Shown here piece by piece: positions 8,181-17,055 of a DNA stretch of 64,000 bases. Position numbers and translations under genes: made by a program. Position 1 is the stretch's first letter. Each line of letters starts with the position of its first letter. Source of the stretch: Lachnospiraceae bacterium (GTDB lineage Bacteria > Bacillota > Clostridia > Lachnospirales > Lachnospiraceae); assembly GCA_024690605.1 (NCBI GenBank), contig JAILOV010000050.1, forward strand, positions 1 to 64,000. Direction: 5' to 3'. The notes beneath the pieces were generated by a model. That model saw nothing but the letters and a program-made list of their open reading frames with translations, did no database searches and was not told the origin of the DNA.

Positions 8181-9720
8181 TCTTCTCCGCTCTTTTCACA
8201 AACAGGCGGCTGTTCGCCATACTGCAGGAAGCGTATGGGATCAGGCAGTAGACATAGGGAAACGCATACTGACTTTTCGTCTCGGAGATCAGATGGAGCA
8301 TCACACCGCCAAGAAGAAACAGCAGCGTATACAGCGATACGGTCGGGATCGCGGCGTCACGGAAACGCCGCCTGTTCCACGGAAACCAGAACAGGGCAGC
8401 TCCGCCGTAAACGAGCACGGCGAGTGCCGTCATCCATTTCTCCGCGACCAGATAGGCGTAATCCCCGGCATACAGACTCTCCATGACCGGATCAAAATGC
8501 GCCGCGCCGTCATCCACCAGCGGTCCGATCCAGACCGATTCGTACATCGGATCGCACCAGGTGGTAAGCCATTTCTCGCCGAAGAACCGGATCGCCTTCC
8601 CGGGATTCTGCACCCAGTAGCTCATGGTCTCCGCCAGCTTTTCCCGCCCGAGCTGTGCGCCCCGTTCCCTGTCATAGTCCACGCTCACATAGGCATCATA
8701 TTCATAGCCGTTATACCAGCCGGCAGGGCGTTCCGTTTCCCCGTATTCCGGCAGGACGGACATGGCCATCGTCAGGGTTCGCGGCACATCACCGCGGATC
8801 TCCATGCCCGACACCTTTTCATAATACGCGTAGAGTCCGGCGTTCTGAAAGACCGTCACCAGGATCAGCGCTGCCAGGATCGCAGGATACGCTTTCTTCC
8901 GTGTCTCCGCGAACAGAAGCATCACAGTGATCCCCAGCGCGATCGCCGTGATGAGATAATTGGGCTTAAAGAACAGTGCCAGCGAGAGAAACACCGGACA
9001 CAGGACCGCATCGACAACGCCGCCGGCTTTGGAGAAGCGGATGAGGGATAAAAAGGCCGCCTGCGCAAAGCAGAGACCGGGCACAAAGCCATAGGCGAAG
9101 AGCACAAAAAACAGCAGGGGCAGAAAAGCGTAGCTTAAAAGGATCGTCAGTTTTTCGGCGGCACACGCCTGCCCGGGCTCGTCCCGAAACAGCGCCGCTG
9201 CGATCTGCCACTGAAGAAAGCAGTTGATCAGCGAGAATCCGATATTGGCGATGAACAGGATCCTGACCGAATCGGAGATTCTGAAGAGCAGGCCGTCCCA
9301 TGCGACCAGCCCCAGCTGAGCGGGCCAGAAGTCCAGATAGTGGCCTTTTTCAAGACCTGCGTAGTCTCCCCGCAGGAATTTCCCGGCGTTTTCCGCGACA
9401 ACAGCGGCATCCCCTTTGATCATCGGCGGCACGCGGAAGATGATGTAAACCGCAGTTATTGTAAAAACTGCCGCTAATATCCCAAACAGAGCGCCGGCGG
9501 GAAAGCGAAGGAGCCATCTGCCGACAAACCAGAGCAGCAGAACTACGATCACCAGCGTCACCCAGAAAGCCGGCCCGTTAAACTGAAGCCTCATTTTTTC
9601 TCTGTCATCGAGCACCGGATGGGAAAGGATCAGGAATTGTGCACAAAATAAGAGAGCCAGCATCAGCCCGCCCATAATGACAACGATCTTTTTCGCTATG
9701 CTGTGCAATGTCTGCAACAT
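8155..9720 (-). CDS. Multi-pass membrane protein, GT-C-like glycosyltransferase candidate
   Basis: A 521-aa protein with about ten to twelve hydrophobic segments, a loop with acidic residues after TM3 (MIKGDAAVVAENA) and a large extracytoplasmic domain at about 310-430. This topology matches GT-C enzymes (PMT/ArnT-like) or lipid-linked sugar polymer proteins, but no family-defining motif is clear. It is the first gene of a six-gene minus-strand operon. The ATG lies 6 nt behind a TATAAT box and has no Shine-Dalgarno sequence, so translation is probably leaderless. Role in surface glycosylation is inferred from the neighbours (fucose synthase, GtrII-like protein). Confidence 0.55.
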   Translation of the reverse strand: MLQTLHSIAKKIVVIMGGLMLALLFCAQFLILSHPVLDDREKMRLQFNGPAFWVTLVIVVLLLWFVGRWLLRFPAGALFGILAAVFTITAVYIIFRVPPMIKGDAAVVAENAGKFLRGDYAGLEKGHYLDFWPAQLGLVAWDGLLFRISDSVRILFIANIGFSLINCFLQWQIAAALFRDEPGQACAAEKLTILLSYAFLPLLFFVLFAYGFVPGLCFAQAAFLSLIRFSKAGGVVDAVLCPVFLSLALFFKPNYLITAIALGITVMLLFAETRKKAYPAILAALILVTVFQNAGLYAYYEKVSGMEIRGDVPRTLTMAMSVLPEYGETERPAGWYNGYEYDAYVSVDYDRERGAQLGREKLAETMSYWVQNPGKAIRFFGEKWLTTWCDPMYESVWIGPLVDDGAAHFDPVMESLYAGDYAYLVAEKWMTALAVLVYGGAALFWFPWNRRRFRDAAIPTVSLYTLLFLLGGVMLHLISETKSQYAFPYVYCLIPYASCSMANSRLFVKRAEKNGKAGDNS

Positions 9721-9726
9721 GCGGAT

Positions 9727-9755
9727 ATTATAACATTTCTGCTTGCCATCCGCAA
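9727..9755 (-). promoter_or_regulatory. Sigma-A promoter for leaderless glycosylation operon
   Basis: On the minus strand, TTGCGG (9750-9755) and TATAAT (9727-9732) are separated by 17 bp. Six bases lie between the -10 box and the ATG whose A is base 9720. The expected transcription start is therefore the A of the start codon. No Shine-Dalgarno sequence is possible on such a transcript. The -35 box overlaps the divergent tRNA promoter. Confidence 0.75.
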
Positions 9756-9771
9756 ATTCTTATGATAATAT
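9743..9771 (+). promoter_or_regulatory. Sigma-A promoter for tRNA-Ala
   Basis: TTGCCA (9743-9748) and TAATAT (9766-9771) are separated by 17 bp. The predicted start is near 9778, 30 nt before the mature tRNA. It interleaves with the divergent promoter at 9727-9755, so the two cannot easily be occupied by polymerase at the same time. Confidence 0.6.
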
Positions 9772-9807
9772 ATTAGGGCGTGTGGATCGGATATCGATTC
9801 CCGTTTT

Positions 9808-9880
9808 GGGGCTATAGCTCAGTTGGGAGAGTACTTGCATGGCATGCAAGGGGTCACGAGTTCGAATCTCGCTAGCTCCA
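9808..9880 (+). tRNA. tRNA-Ala (anticodon GGC)
   Basis: A complete 73-nt cloverleaf. The acceptor stem GGGGCTA pairs with TAGCTCC (one G-T pair), and the anticodon stem CTTGC/GCAAG encloses ATGGCAT with anticodon GGC at 9841-9843. The T-arm contains GTTCGAATC. Discriminator A is at 9880 and the 3' CCA is not encoded. GGC reads the alanine codons GCC and GCU. Confidence 0.96.
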
Positions 9881-9890
9881 TGAAGAAGCA

Positions 9891-9924
9891 TGTCACGCGA
9901 CGCCGTTGCGTGACATTTTTATTT
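9891..9924 (+). terminator. Intrinsic terminator after tRNA-Ala
   Basis: TGTCACGC (9891-9898) pairs with GCGTGACA (9908-9915), followed by TTTTTATTTT. It should end the tRNA transcript before the downstream membrane protein gene. Confidence 0.85.
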
Positions 9925-9944
9925 TGCATACAAAGGGTTAGCGG

Positions 9945-11543
9945 ATGAATCACTTTATTCCCGGAACTTTTTCCTCACATAAACAGCAGGAATCTTCCGT
10001 TTCCTCGGCCGGGCCCGTCTGCGCACTGTCCGCCTGGCTCTTTTATTCTCTGTCCGTTGTCCCTCTTCTGATCCTTGCCTTCTGCAACTATCCCTCCGCG
10101 GACGACATCAATATGGGGGTCGGGGCGCACGATGCGTTTCAGAGTACCGGCAACATCCTGGCCGTATGGGGACAGGGGATCTGGCTTGCCTGGTACGACT
10201 ACTTCCACTGGATGGGCTACTACACCTCCACCGCGCTCATGGCCGTGCCGCCTTCCGTTTTCGGCGAGCGGTTCTATGCGGCGGGAGCGTTTATCCTGAT
10301 CGCCGCGCTCACGGCAGCGGTGACCTTTTTCCTGCATACGCTTCTGGGGAAGCTTGCCGGCATGGACCGCGCACCGATCTCGATCATTTCCGCGCTCACA
10401 CTGTTTCTCGCCGTGCAGGCCCTGCCCGACGGTATGGCGCGCGTGGAATCCTTTTACTGGTACTGCAGCGGCGCCAATTACATCCTGACCTGGTGCATGG
10501 GGCTCGTCTGGATATCGCTCCTGATCCGGCTGACTCTGACGGAAAAGCACCGGATCGCCCTCACGGCCGGCAGCTGTCTGCTGGGCTTTCTCGTGGGCGG
10601 TGGGAACATGATGACCTCACTCACCTGCGCGATCGTGTCGGTCCTTGTCCTCATATGGCTCGCCCTGCCCGCAAACGGCGGGATCAAGGGCACATCGTTC
10701 AAACGACTGCTCCTGCCCGTCCTGTTCCTGCTGGTCGGGTTCCTGCTGTGCTGTCTCGCACCGGGCAATTCCGTCCGGGAAGGGATGGTCTCCGGCTTCG
10801 GTCCGGTCAAGGCGATCGCCGTATCGCTGCACTACACGGCCTCCTGCTGCATCAACACGTGGACGCGCGTCGAGCATCTGCTGGTTCTCCTGTTCTTCGC
10901 GCCGCTCTTCTGGATGGCCGCGCCGAAAACGAAGCTCTCCTTCCGCTACCCGCTGCTCATCGCCGTTCTCGCCTACGGTCTCGCTTCCGCCAATGTCACG
11001 CCGCCGCTTTACGCGCTTGGTCAGATCACTGCCGGGCGTCTGCAGGCGCTGTTTTACATGCAGTATCTGCTGCTGTTCGTGCTGACGGAGGGCTATCTGA
11101 TCGGCTGGCTCCGGTGCCGGGTGCTGCAGCCGGATCGCTCTGTCGCAGCGGAGGATCCCGATGCCGCGACGGCCGGCACGGGCGCTTCCACACACCGCAG
11201 GACTCTTGTCGCATATTGGGGCGTCCTCACCGCCATGTTCCTCGTGCTGTCCGGCCTCGCCCTGATATCGGAACCCGCCTATTACACGGCAGGTGAGGCC
11301 GTCCGGGAGCTCACCGACGGTTCCGCCGCAGGATACCGGGCGGAGAACGAGGAGCGTTTCCGCATCCTCAATGACGCGTCTGTGACGGATGTCGTGCTGA
11401 CACCTTATCAGAATCATCCGCCGCTGCTGTTCTTCTCGGATCTGGACACGGATCCCGAGAACTGGCTGAATGACGGCATGAGGCGTTACTTCCACAAAAA
11501 CAGCGTCCGGCTGGCTCCGGATGCCCAACAAAACGGAGACTGA
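9945..11543 (+). CDS. Multi-pass membrane protein of the surface-glycan block (DUF6056-like)
   Basis: A 532-aa protein with about eleven hydrophobic segments. An early acidic motif (NYPSADDINMG) follows TM1, the APGNSVREG motif sits near 270, and a soluble C-terminal tail of about 70 residues follows the last segment. The ADD and APGN..R motifs remind me of the DUF6056 membrane family, which occurs with GT2 enzymes, but this is from memory. A weak AAAGGG precedes the ATG. The stop lies 3 bp before the next gene (GT2), so it heads a tightly packed operon. Transport, polymerisation or GT-C transfer of a lipid-linked sugar are all possible. Confidence 0.5.
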   Translation: MNHFIPGTFSSHKQQESSVSSAGPVCALSAWLFYSLSVVPLLILAFCNYPSADDINMGVGAHDAFQSTGNILAVWGQGIWLAWYDYFHWMGYYTSTALMAVPPSVFGERFYAAGAFILIAALTAAVTFFLHTLLGKLAGMDRAPISIISALTLFLAVQALPDGMARVESFYWYCSGANYILTWCMGLVWISLLIRLTLTEKHRIALTAGSCLLGFLVGGGNMMTSLTCAIVSVLVLIWLALPANGGIKGTSFKRLLLPVLFLLVGFLLCCLAPGNSVREGMVSGFGPVKAIAVSLHYTASCCINTWTRVEHLLVLLFFAPLFWMAAPKTKLSFRYPLLIAVLAYGLASANVTPPLYALGQITAGRLQALFYMQYLLLFVLTEGYLIGWLRCRVLQPDRSVAAEDPDAATAGTGASTHRRTLVAYWGVLTAMFLVLSGLALISEPAYYTAGEAVRELTDGSAAGYRAENEERFRILNDASVTDVVLTPYQNHPPLLFFSDLDTDPENWLNDGMRRYFHKNSVRLAPDAQQNGD

Positions 11544-11546
11544 ATC

Positions 11547-12488
11547 ATGGCAAAGGATCAAAACTTCATTTCTCTCGTGGCCGCGATCGATACGGACCGG
11601 AGCGAACTGGATGCCTTTCTTTCGCTGGCGGAGCGGACCTTTTCCGACTGGTTTTCGCAGGCCGAGCTGATCCTCGTCGTGTGTGCGGAGGCCGCGCAGG
11701 CCAAGGACGAGATCCGCACCTATTTCGCCGATCATCCGACAAAATTCCTGACGTCGATCATCACGATGGATGCCGCGACCGGCAAGGAAAGCGCCATGAA
11801 CGCCGGCCGTGATCTCGCGATCGGCGACTATGTTTTTGAATTCGATGACATTCACATCGACTATGAGGATCATGTGATCACGGATGCCTATGACAAATGC
11901 GTCGGCGGCTGTGACATTGTCACGGTCAGAAATGACAAGCAGCCACGGTTCACTTCCCGTCTGTTTTACAGCACCTACAACCGGATGACGGGTGTCGGCC
12001 GGGGGCTTGGTCCCTCCACCTTCCGCGTGCTCTCCCGCCGGGCGATCAACCGCGTGAAGTCTCTGGGCACCTATATCCCCTACCGGAAAGCGGTCTATGA
12101 GAACGCGGGGCTGGCACGGACGGAGTTGGTCTATCCCTCCACGGATAAGGGATCCGTGAACCTGCATTCGGTCAAGGATGCGCGCTCCGGCCTCGCGATC
12201 GATTCCTTTATCTACTTCACCAGTTTTATGGAGCGGGTCTCGCTGACGATCTGTGCGGTCTTTTTCCTGATCGCGATCGCCGTGGTGATCTATGTCGTCA
12301 GCTCGCTGTTTTCCGATGAGCAGATCCTCTCCGGCTGGGTGTCGATCATGGGCTTTCTGTCCATCGGGTTCACCGGTCTTTTCGGGCTGTTAACGATCGT
12401 GATCAAATATCTGTCGGTGCTGGTCGATCTCGTCTTCCGCAGGCAGCGCTATCTGATCCGCGACATCGAGAAGATCTCGGGAGAGTGA
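11547..12488 (+). CDS. Membrane-anchored family 2 glycosyltransferase (GtrB-like topology)
   Basis: A 313-aa protein. The N-terminal 220 residues form a GT2 fold with an acidic DxD-like cluster (EFDDIHID, about residues 91-98). Two transmembrane segments follow, at about 232-257 and 266-295. The end YLIRDIEKI is the usual tail of dolichyl-phosphate/bactoprenol sugar synthases. Such enzymes load a sugar from UDP or GDP onto undecaprenyl phosphate at the inner face of the membrane. It sits 3 bp behind the membrane protein gene and 3 bp ahead of the oxidoreductase gene. A functional partnership with the GtrII-like protein at 6684-8180 is an inference. Confidence 0.75.
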   Translation: MAKDQNFISLVAAIDTDRSELDAFLSLAERTFSDWFSQAELILVVCAEAAQAKDEIRTYFADHPTKFLTSIITMDAATGKESAMNAGRDLAIGDYVFEFDDIHIDYEDHVITDAYDKCVGGCDIVTVRNDKQPRFTSRLFYSTYNRMTGVGRGLGPSTFRVLSRRAINRVKSLGTYIPYRKAVYENAGLARTELVYPSTDKGSVNLHSVKDARSGLAIDSFIYFTSFMERVSLTICAVFFLIAIAVVIYVVSSLFSDEQILSGWVSIMGFLSIGFTGLFGLLTIVIKYLSVLVDLVFRRQRYLIRDIEKISGE

Positions 12489-12491
12489 TCC

Positions 12492-13667
12492 GTGTCCGCG
12501 CAGACCTTTGACAGTATCATCCTGGGCGCCGGTCTCTACGGCCTCTACGCGGCAAAGCTTCTCGCCGACCGCGGCGAACGCTGTCTCGTCGTCGAGCACG
12601 ATGAAACCGCCATGCGGCGCGCTACCTATATCAATCAGGCGCGTGTTCACAACGGCTATCACTATCCGCGCAGCATTTCGACCGCAAAGAAGAGCGCGCA
12701 TTATTACCGGCGGTTTCACGAGGACTTTGATTTCTGCATCCGCCGGGATTTCCGCCAGATCTACGCGACCAGCGCGCAGTTTTCCTGGACGGACCGTGCG
12801 CAGTTCCTCAGCTTCTGCGCGGCGGCCGGGATCCCCTGCAGGGAGCTTTCCTCTGCCGACTATTTCCGCAAAGGCCTGACGGACGGCGTGTTCCTTACGG
12901 AAGAGGATACCTATGACGCGGGTCTTCTGCGCGACCATTATCTGCGCGAGCTCGCGGCGCGTTCCGACCGGGTGACGCTGCTCTTCGACGCGCGGATCTC
13001 CTCGATCCGGGCCGCGAACGGTGAATTCACGCTCGCGATCACCGATCACGCGGGCAAAGGTTCATCCCTTACGGTTTCGGCTCCCCGGCTGGTCAACGCG
13101 ACCTATGCGTCCGCCAATCAGGTTCTCGCCCTGCTGAACGAGAGTCTGCGCGCCGACGGGCAGGATGAGCTTCCGCTGTTCCCCATCAAATACGAGCTCT
13201 GTGAGATCATTCTCTGCGAGCCTTCCGATGCGCTTCGCGACATCGGCATCACGGTGATGGACGGTCCGTTTTTCTCGATCATGCCTTTCGGAAAGACCGG
13301 TCTGCATTCGCTCACCGCGGTCACCCACACGCCGCACACAGCCTGCAGGAAGGATCTGCCTTCCTTTGCCTGTCAGGAGGGGACGTCATGTTCTCCGTCC
13401 CAGCTCATGAACTGCAATGACTGCCCGCACAAGCCGGCGAGCGCATGGCCCTACATGCATCATCTGGCGGACAAATACCTGCTGCCGGAATACGCTTACC
13501 GCTACCATTCCTCTCTGTTTTCCATGAAACCGATCCTGCGGAGTGCAGAGCTCGACGACGCGCGGCCCACGATGATCCGCACGGATCTCCCCGGAGGAGC
13601 ACGGCTCGTCAGCGCGCTTTCCGGAAAGATCAATACTGTCTATGATCTGGATGAGGTGCTGTCATGA
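12492..13667 (+). CDS. FAD-dependent oxidoreductase of the glycan cluster
   Basis: A 391-aa protein. It starts with a Rossmann dinucleotide motif (IILGAGLYGLYAAKLLADRG, about residues 8-28) and an acidic strand end (LVVEHDE), as in DAO/amine-oxidase type flavoproteins. The second segment ARVHNGYHYPRS resembles proteins annotated as FAD-dependent oxidoreductases within polysaccharide clusters. A Cys-rich insert (CQEGTSCSPS...CNDCPH, around 293-313) is unusual and could bind a metal. The start is GTG at 12492, and the stop overlaps the next GT2 gene by 4 bp. Substrate unknown; a nucleotide- or lipid-linked sugar is plausible. Confidence 0.7.
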   Translation: MSAQTFDSIILGAGLYGLYAAKLLADRGERCLVVEHDETAMRRATYINQARVHNGYHYPRSISTAKKSAHYYRRFHEDFDFCIRRDFRQIYATSAQFSWTDRAQFLSFCAAAGIPCRELSSADYFRKGLTDGVFLTEEDTYDAGLLRDHYLRELAARSDRVTLLFDARISSIRAANGEFTLAITDHAGKGSSLTVSAPRLVNATYASANQVLALLNESLRADGQDELPLFPIKYELCEIILCEPSDALRDIGITVMDGPFFSIMPFGKTGLHSLTAVTHTPHTACRKDLPSFACQEGTSCSPSQLMNCNDCPHKPASAWPYMHHLADKYLLPEYAYRYHSSLFSMKPILRSAELDDARPTMIRTDLPGGARLVSALSGKINTVYDLDEVLS

Positions 13668-14413
13668 ATCCGCGTAAACTCAAGATCGAGATCCTGTTCC
13701 CCGTTCTGAACGAGCACAAACGTCTGCGCCGCGGTATCGAAACGACCGTGCGCTATCTGCGCACGCATCCGCGTCTCACGGAGCAGGCGGATTTCCTGCT
13801 GACGATCATCGATAACGGTTCCGAGGATGACACACCCGAGATCGGCAGGTCTCTGGCGGACACCTATGACGAAGTCCGCTTCAAGCGGATCGAGGAGCGC
13901 GGTGTCGGCATCGCGTTCTACACCGGCGTTAAGGAGAGCACGGCCGATGTGATCGGGCAGATGGATATCGATCTCTCGACGGACATCCGCAATCTGTCCC
14001 GTGTGGTCAAGATCCTGTCCGCGCACCCGGAGATCGACTATATCAACGGCACGCGTTTCTCCCGCAGATCGCAGACCGTCGGACGCAAGTGGTACCGCAT
14101 GATCACTTCCATGGGCATGCTGTTTCTTCTGAAGACGGTCTTTTTCATGCGCGCGACCGACGCGCTCTGCGGCTTCACCTGGGTGCGGCGCGAGGCCGCC
14201 GGAAAACTGGTGCAGGTCACCCGTCCGGAACGTGGATGGTTCTACATGGTCGAATTCCTGCTCCGCGCGGAGAGAATGGGGCTGAAGATCGTCGATCTGC
14301 CGGTCGTCTTCACCGAAGACTATGACACCACGGTCCATGTCGGCAGCACGATCGTCAATTATCTGAAGAATATCGCGAAGCTGAGAGTCGCTCTCTGGCA
14401 GGAGACGTTTTGA
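13664..14413 (+). CDS. Family 2 glycosyltransferase, DPM1-like
   Basis: A 249-aa soluble GT2 enzyme. The nucleotide-binding strand FPVLNEHKRL, the IIDNGSEDDT motif and the DxD-like QMDIDLSTD (about residue 107) are visible. The later W-containing acceptor loop (ERGWFYMVEFLLRAERMGLKIVDLPV) is typical of polyprenyl-phosphate mannosyltransferases. It lacks C-terminal membrane helices, unlike the GT2 at 11547. It overlaps the oxidoreductase by 4 bp and the ecfA1 start by 4 bp, so the glycan block is coupled to the ECF genes. Confidence 0.82.
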   Translation: MNPRKLKIEILFPVLNEHKRLRRGIETTVRYLRTHPRLTEQADFLLTIIDNGSEDDTPEIGRSLADTYDEVRFKRIEERGVGIAFYTGVKESTADVIGQMDIDLSTDIRNLSRVVKILSAHPEIDYINGTRFSRRSQTVGRKWYRMITSMGMLFLLKTVFFMRATDALCGFTWVRREAAGKLVQVTRPERGWFYMVEFLLRAERMGLKIVDLPVVFTEDYDTTVHVGSTIVNYLKNIAKLRVALWQETF

Positions 14414-15306
14414 GCACCTCCGCGGACAGCAGCCGCGCCGCGCGCGATATCCTTGACGCCAGAGATCTGACCTTCCGCTATGTCCGACGTGACGAGGAGG
14501 GGCAGGTCGTGCAGGCGACCGTGGCGCTCGACGGCGTTTCCTTTTCGATCCGGGCCGGCGATTTCATCGCGATCATCGGTCACAACGGTTCCGGCAAATC
14601 TACGCTGGCAAAGCATCTGAACGCACTGCTCCTGCCTGATCAGGGCACACTGTTCGTGGACGGTCTGGATACACATGATGCCGCAAAGATCCTGGAGATC
14701 CGACGCACTGCCGGCATGGTCTTCCAGAATCCCGACAATCAGATCATCGGTCAGATCGTGGAGGAGGATGTCGCCTTCGGACCGGAAAATCTCGGCGTTC
14801 CGACAGAGAAGATCCTGACACGGGTGGAGAACGCGCTCTCGCGTGTCGATATGCTGAAAAAACGGCACGCCTCCCCGAACAAGCTTTCCGGCGGTCAGAA
14901 GCAGCGTGTCTCCATTGCAGGGATCCTGGCGATGAAACCCAAGGTTCTGATCCTGGACGAACCGACCGCCATGCTGGATCCGTCGGGGAGACAGGAGGTT
15001 CTCTCGGCTGTCCACGCGCTCAACAGGGATGAGGGCATCACCGCCATTCTCATCACGCACGATATGGAGGAAGCCGCCGATGCCGACCGCGTGATCGTCA
15101 TGGACCGCGGGAAGATCGCCATGACGGGCACCCCGCGGGAGATCTTTTCCCGCTCGGAGGAGCTCGCGACGCTGGGACTCGCCGTTCCCTTCCCCACACA
15201 GGTGGCGGATCTTCTCGGAAAACAGGGGGTCTCTCTTCCCGGCACGCCGATCAACCGGCAGGAGCTTGTCGCAATGATCCTGCAGACAGCGTCTGCTTTT
15301 AAATAA
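14410..15306 (+). CDS. ecfA1: Energy-coupling factor transporter ATPase EcfA1
   Basis: A 298-aa ABC ATPase of the ECF vitamin/metal uptake module. Walker A is GHNGSGKST (57-65), the Q-loop region is VFQNPDNQ, the signature is LSGGQKQR, Walker B is VLILDEPTAMLDP and the switch His is in ITHDMEEA. The start is a TTG at 14410, five bases behind AGGAGA and overlapping the stop of the GT2 gene. EcfA1 pairs with EcfA2 to power EcfT and exchangeable S-components. No S-component gene is present here, as expected for a shared group II ECF module. Confidence 0.94.
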   Translation: MSTSADSSRAARDILDARDLTFRYVRRDEEGQVVQATVALDGVSFSIRAGDFIAIIGHNGSGKSTLAKHLNALLLPDQGTLFVDGLDTHDAAKILEIRRTAGMVFQNPDNQIIGQIVEEDVAFGPENLGVPTEKILTRVENALSRVDMLKKRHASPNKLSGGQKQRVSIAGILAMKPKVLILDEPTAMLDPSGRQEVLSAVHALNRDEGITAILITHDMEEAADADRVIVMDRGKIAMTGTPREIFSRSEELATLGLAVPFPTQVADLLGKQGVSLPGTPINRQELVAMILQTASAFK

Positions 15307-15322
15307 CAGGTGATATTGTTAA

Positions 15323-16210
15323 ATGCTTTTACGCTTTGATCACGTCAACTGCATCTATGATCCGGACGCCAGCGAGCCGGTGCACGCCCTGACGGATGTG
15401 TCCCTCTCTGTCGGCGGCGGCGAATTTGTCGGTCTGATCGGGCACACCGGTTCCGGCAAATCCACGCTCGTGCAGCATATGAACGGTCTTCTCCGTCCGA
15501 CCTCCGGCACGGTCTTTGCCGACGACACGGACATCTGGTCGGACCGCTATGACCGCAAAGCGCTGCGGGCCCGCGTCGGTCTGGTCTTTCAGTATCCGGA
15601 GCATCAACTTTTCGAGACGGATGTGCTGGCGGATGTCTGTTTCGGTCCCAGAAATCTCGGAAGATCGCGGGAGGATGCCGAACGTGACGCCAAAGAGGCG
15701 CTCTCCATGGTCGGTATCGAGGAAGCGCTGTTTTCCCAGTCGCCATTTGATCTCTCCGGCGGTCAGAAGCGCCGTGTAGCGATCGCCGGTGTTCTGGCCA
15801 TGCATCCGGAGATCCTGATCCTGGATGAACCCACCGCCGGTCTTGATCCGCGCAGAAGGGAGGAGATCCTGTCGCTGATCAGCGAACTGCATGAGACGCA
15901 GCATATTTCGATCGTGCTGGTTTCGCACAGTATGGAGGATGTCGCGCGTTACGCCGACAGGATCCTGGTCATGGACAACGGAAAGGTTCTCTACGATGAT
16001 CCGCCGGCTGCCGTCTTTGCCCGTCACAGGGAACTTGCCGCGATCGGTCTCCGGGCGCCGGAGGCCGCTCTCCTGCTGTCCGAGCTTTCTGAAGCGGGGC
16101 TGTCCGGTTTCGACACCTATGCGGTCTCCGCCGAAGATACGGCGAAGGAGATCCTGCAGGCGATGCACTCACCGCAGGGTGTTGCAGCGGACAGGGAAGG
16201 AGCTGTCTGA
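15323..16210 (+). CDS. ecfA2: Energy-coupling factor transporter ATPase EcfA2
   Basis: A 295-aa partner ATPase. Walker A is GHTGSGKST (40-48), the Q-loop region is VFQYPEHQLF, the signature is LSGGQKRR, Walker B is ILILDEPTAGLDP and the switch His is in VSHSMEDVA. VFQYPEHQLF is the usual EcfA2 signature that separates it from EcfA1. It begins 16 bp after ecfA1, and its TGA overlaps the ATG of ecfT by one base (TGATG). Confidence 0.94.
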   Translation: MLLRFDHVNCIYDPDASEPVHALTDVSLSVGGGEFVGLIGHTGSGKSTLVQHMNGLLRPTSGTVFADDTDIWSDRYDRKALRARVGLVFQYPEHQLFETDVLADVCFGPRNLGRSREDAERDAKEALSMVGIEEALFSQSPFDLSGGQKRRVAIAGVLAMHPEILILDEPTAGLDPRRREEILSLISELHETQHISIVLVSHSMEDVARYADRILVMDNGKVLYDDPPAAVFARHRELAAIGLRAPEAALLLSELSEAGLSGFDTYAVSAEDTAKEILQAMHSPQGVAADREGAV

Positions 16211-17055
16211 TGGCGATGCTCAAGGACATCACGCTCGGGCAGTACTATCCGGCGGACTCCGTGATCCACCGGCTGGATCCGCGCGTCAAGGTCGTGGTGA
16301 CGCTCGGTTTCATCGTCTCCCTCTTTGTGATCAGCACGATCCCGGGCTATCTGCTGGCCGCACTGTTCCTCTGGCTGTGGATCCGGCTCTCGCGCGTGCC
16401 GCTCCGGTTCATGCTCCGCGGCATGAAATCCGTCTTTTTCCTGCTGTTCATGACGGTCGTCTTCAATCTGTTCCTGACGCCGGGCGAGACGCTCATCTCC
16501 TGGGGAAAGCTTGTGATCACAAAGGAGGGGGTGCGCATCGCTTCCCTCATGGCGATCCGTCTGGTCTTCCTGATCCTCGGCTCCTCCGTGATGACCTTTA
16601 CCACGACGCCGACACGGCTGACGGATGCGCTGGAATCCCTGATGCGTCCGCTCACCCGTCTGCATGTCCCCGTGCATGAGATTGCCATGATGATGTCGAT
16701 CGCGTTGCGCTTCATCCCGATCCTGATGGAGGAAACGGACAAGATCATGAAGGCGCAGATGGCGCGCGGTGCCGATTTTGAGAGCGGCAACATCATCAAG
16801 CGCGCGAAGAATCTGATCCCGCTTCTGGTCCCGCTCTTCATTTCCGCCTTCCGGCGCGCCAATGATCTGGCGATGGCCATGGAAGCGCGCTGCTACCACG
16901 GGAGCGAAGGCAGGACCCGCATGAAGCCCCTCGTCTATGCGCGAAGAGACCGGGCGGCTTATCTGCTGCTCCTGCTCTATCTTGTGCTCTCCGTTGTGAT
17001 CGGCAGGGATCTGCTGCATCTTTCATCGCTGTTCTTCCCCGGAGGAGGTGTCTGA
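16210..17055 (+). CDS. ecfT: Energy-coupling factor transmembrane protein EcfT
   Basis: A 281-aa membrane scaffold of the ECF transporter. N-terminal transmembrane helices (about 30-65, 75-95, 105-130) precede two coupling helices. These carry the Ala-Arg-Gly type motifs in QMARGADF and in a variant EARCYHG, which dock onto the two ATPases. A final helix lies at about 246-264. The start overlaps the ecfA2 stop and the stop overlaps the truA start by one base. The truA neighbour is the usual one in Firmicutes, where the block follows rplQ. Here it is convergent with rplQ instead. Confidence 0.93.
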   Translation: MAMLKDITLGQYYPADSVIHRLDPRVKVVVTLGFIVSLFVISTIPGYLLAALFLWLWIRLSRVPLRFMLRGMKSVFFLLFMTVVFNLFLTPGETLISWGKLVITKEGVRIASLMAIRLVFLILGSSVMTFTTTPTRLTDALESLMRPLTRLHVPVHEIAMMMSIALRFIPILMEETDKIMKAQMARGADFESGNIIKRAKNLIPLLVPLFISAFRRANDLAMAMEARCYHGSEGRTRMKPLVYARRDRAAYLLLLLYLVLSVVIGRDLLHLSSLFFPGGGV

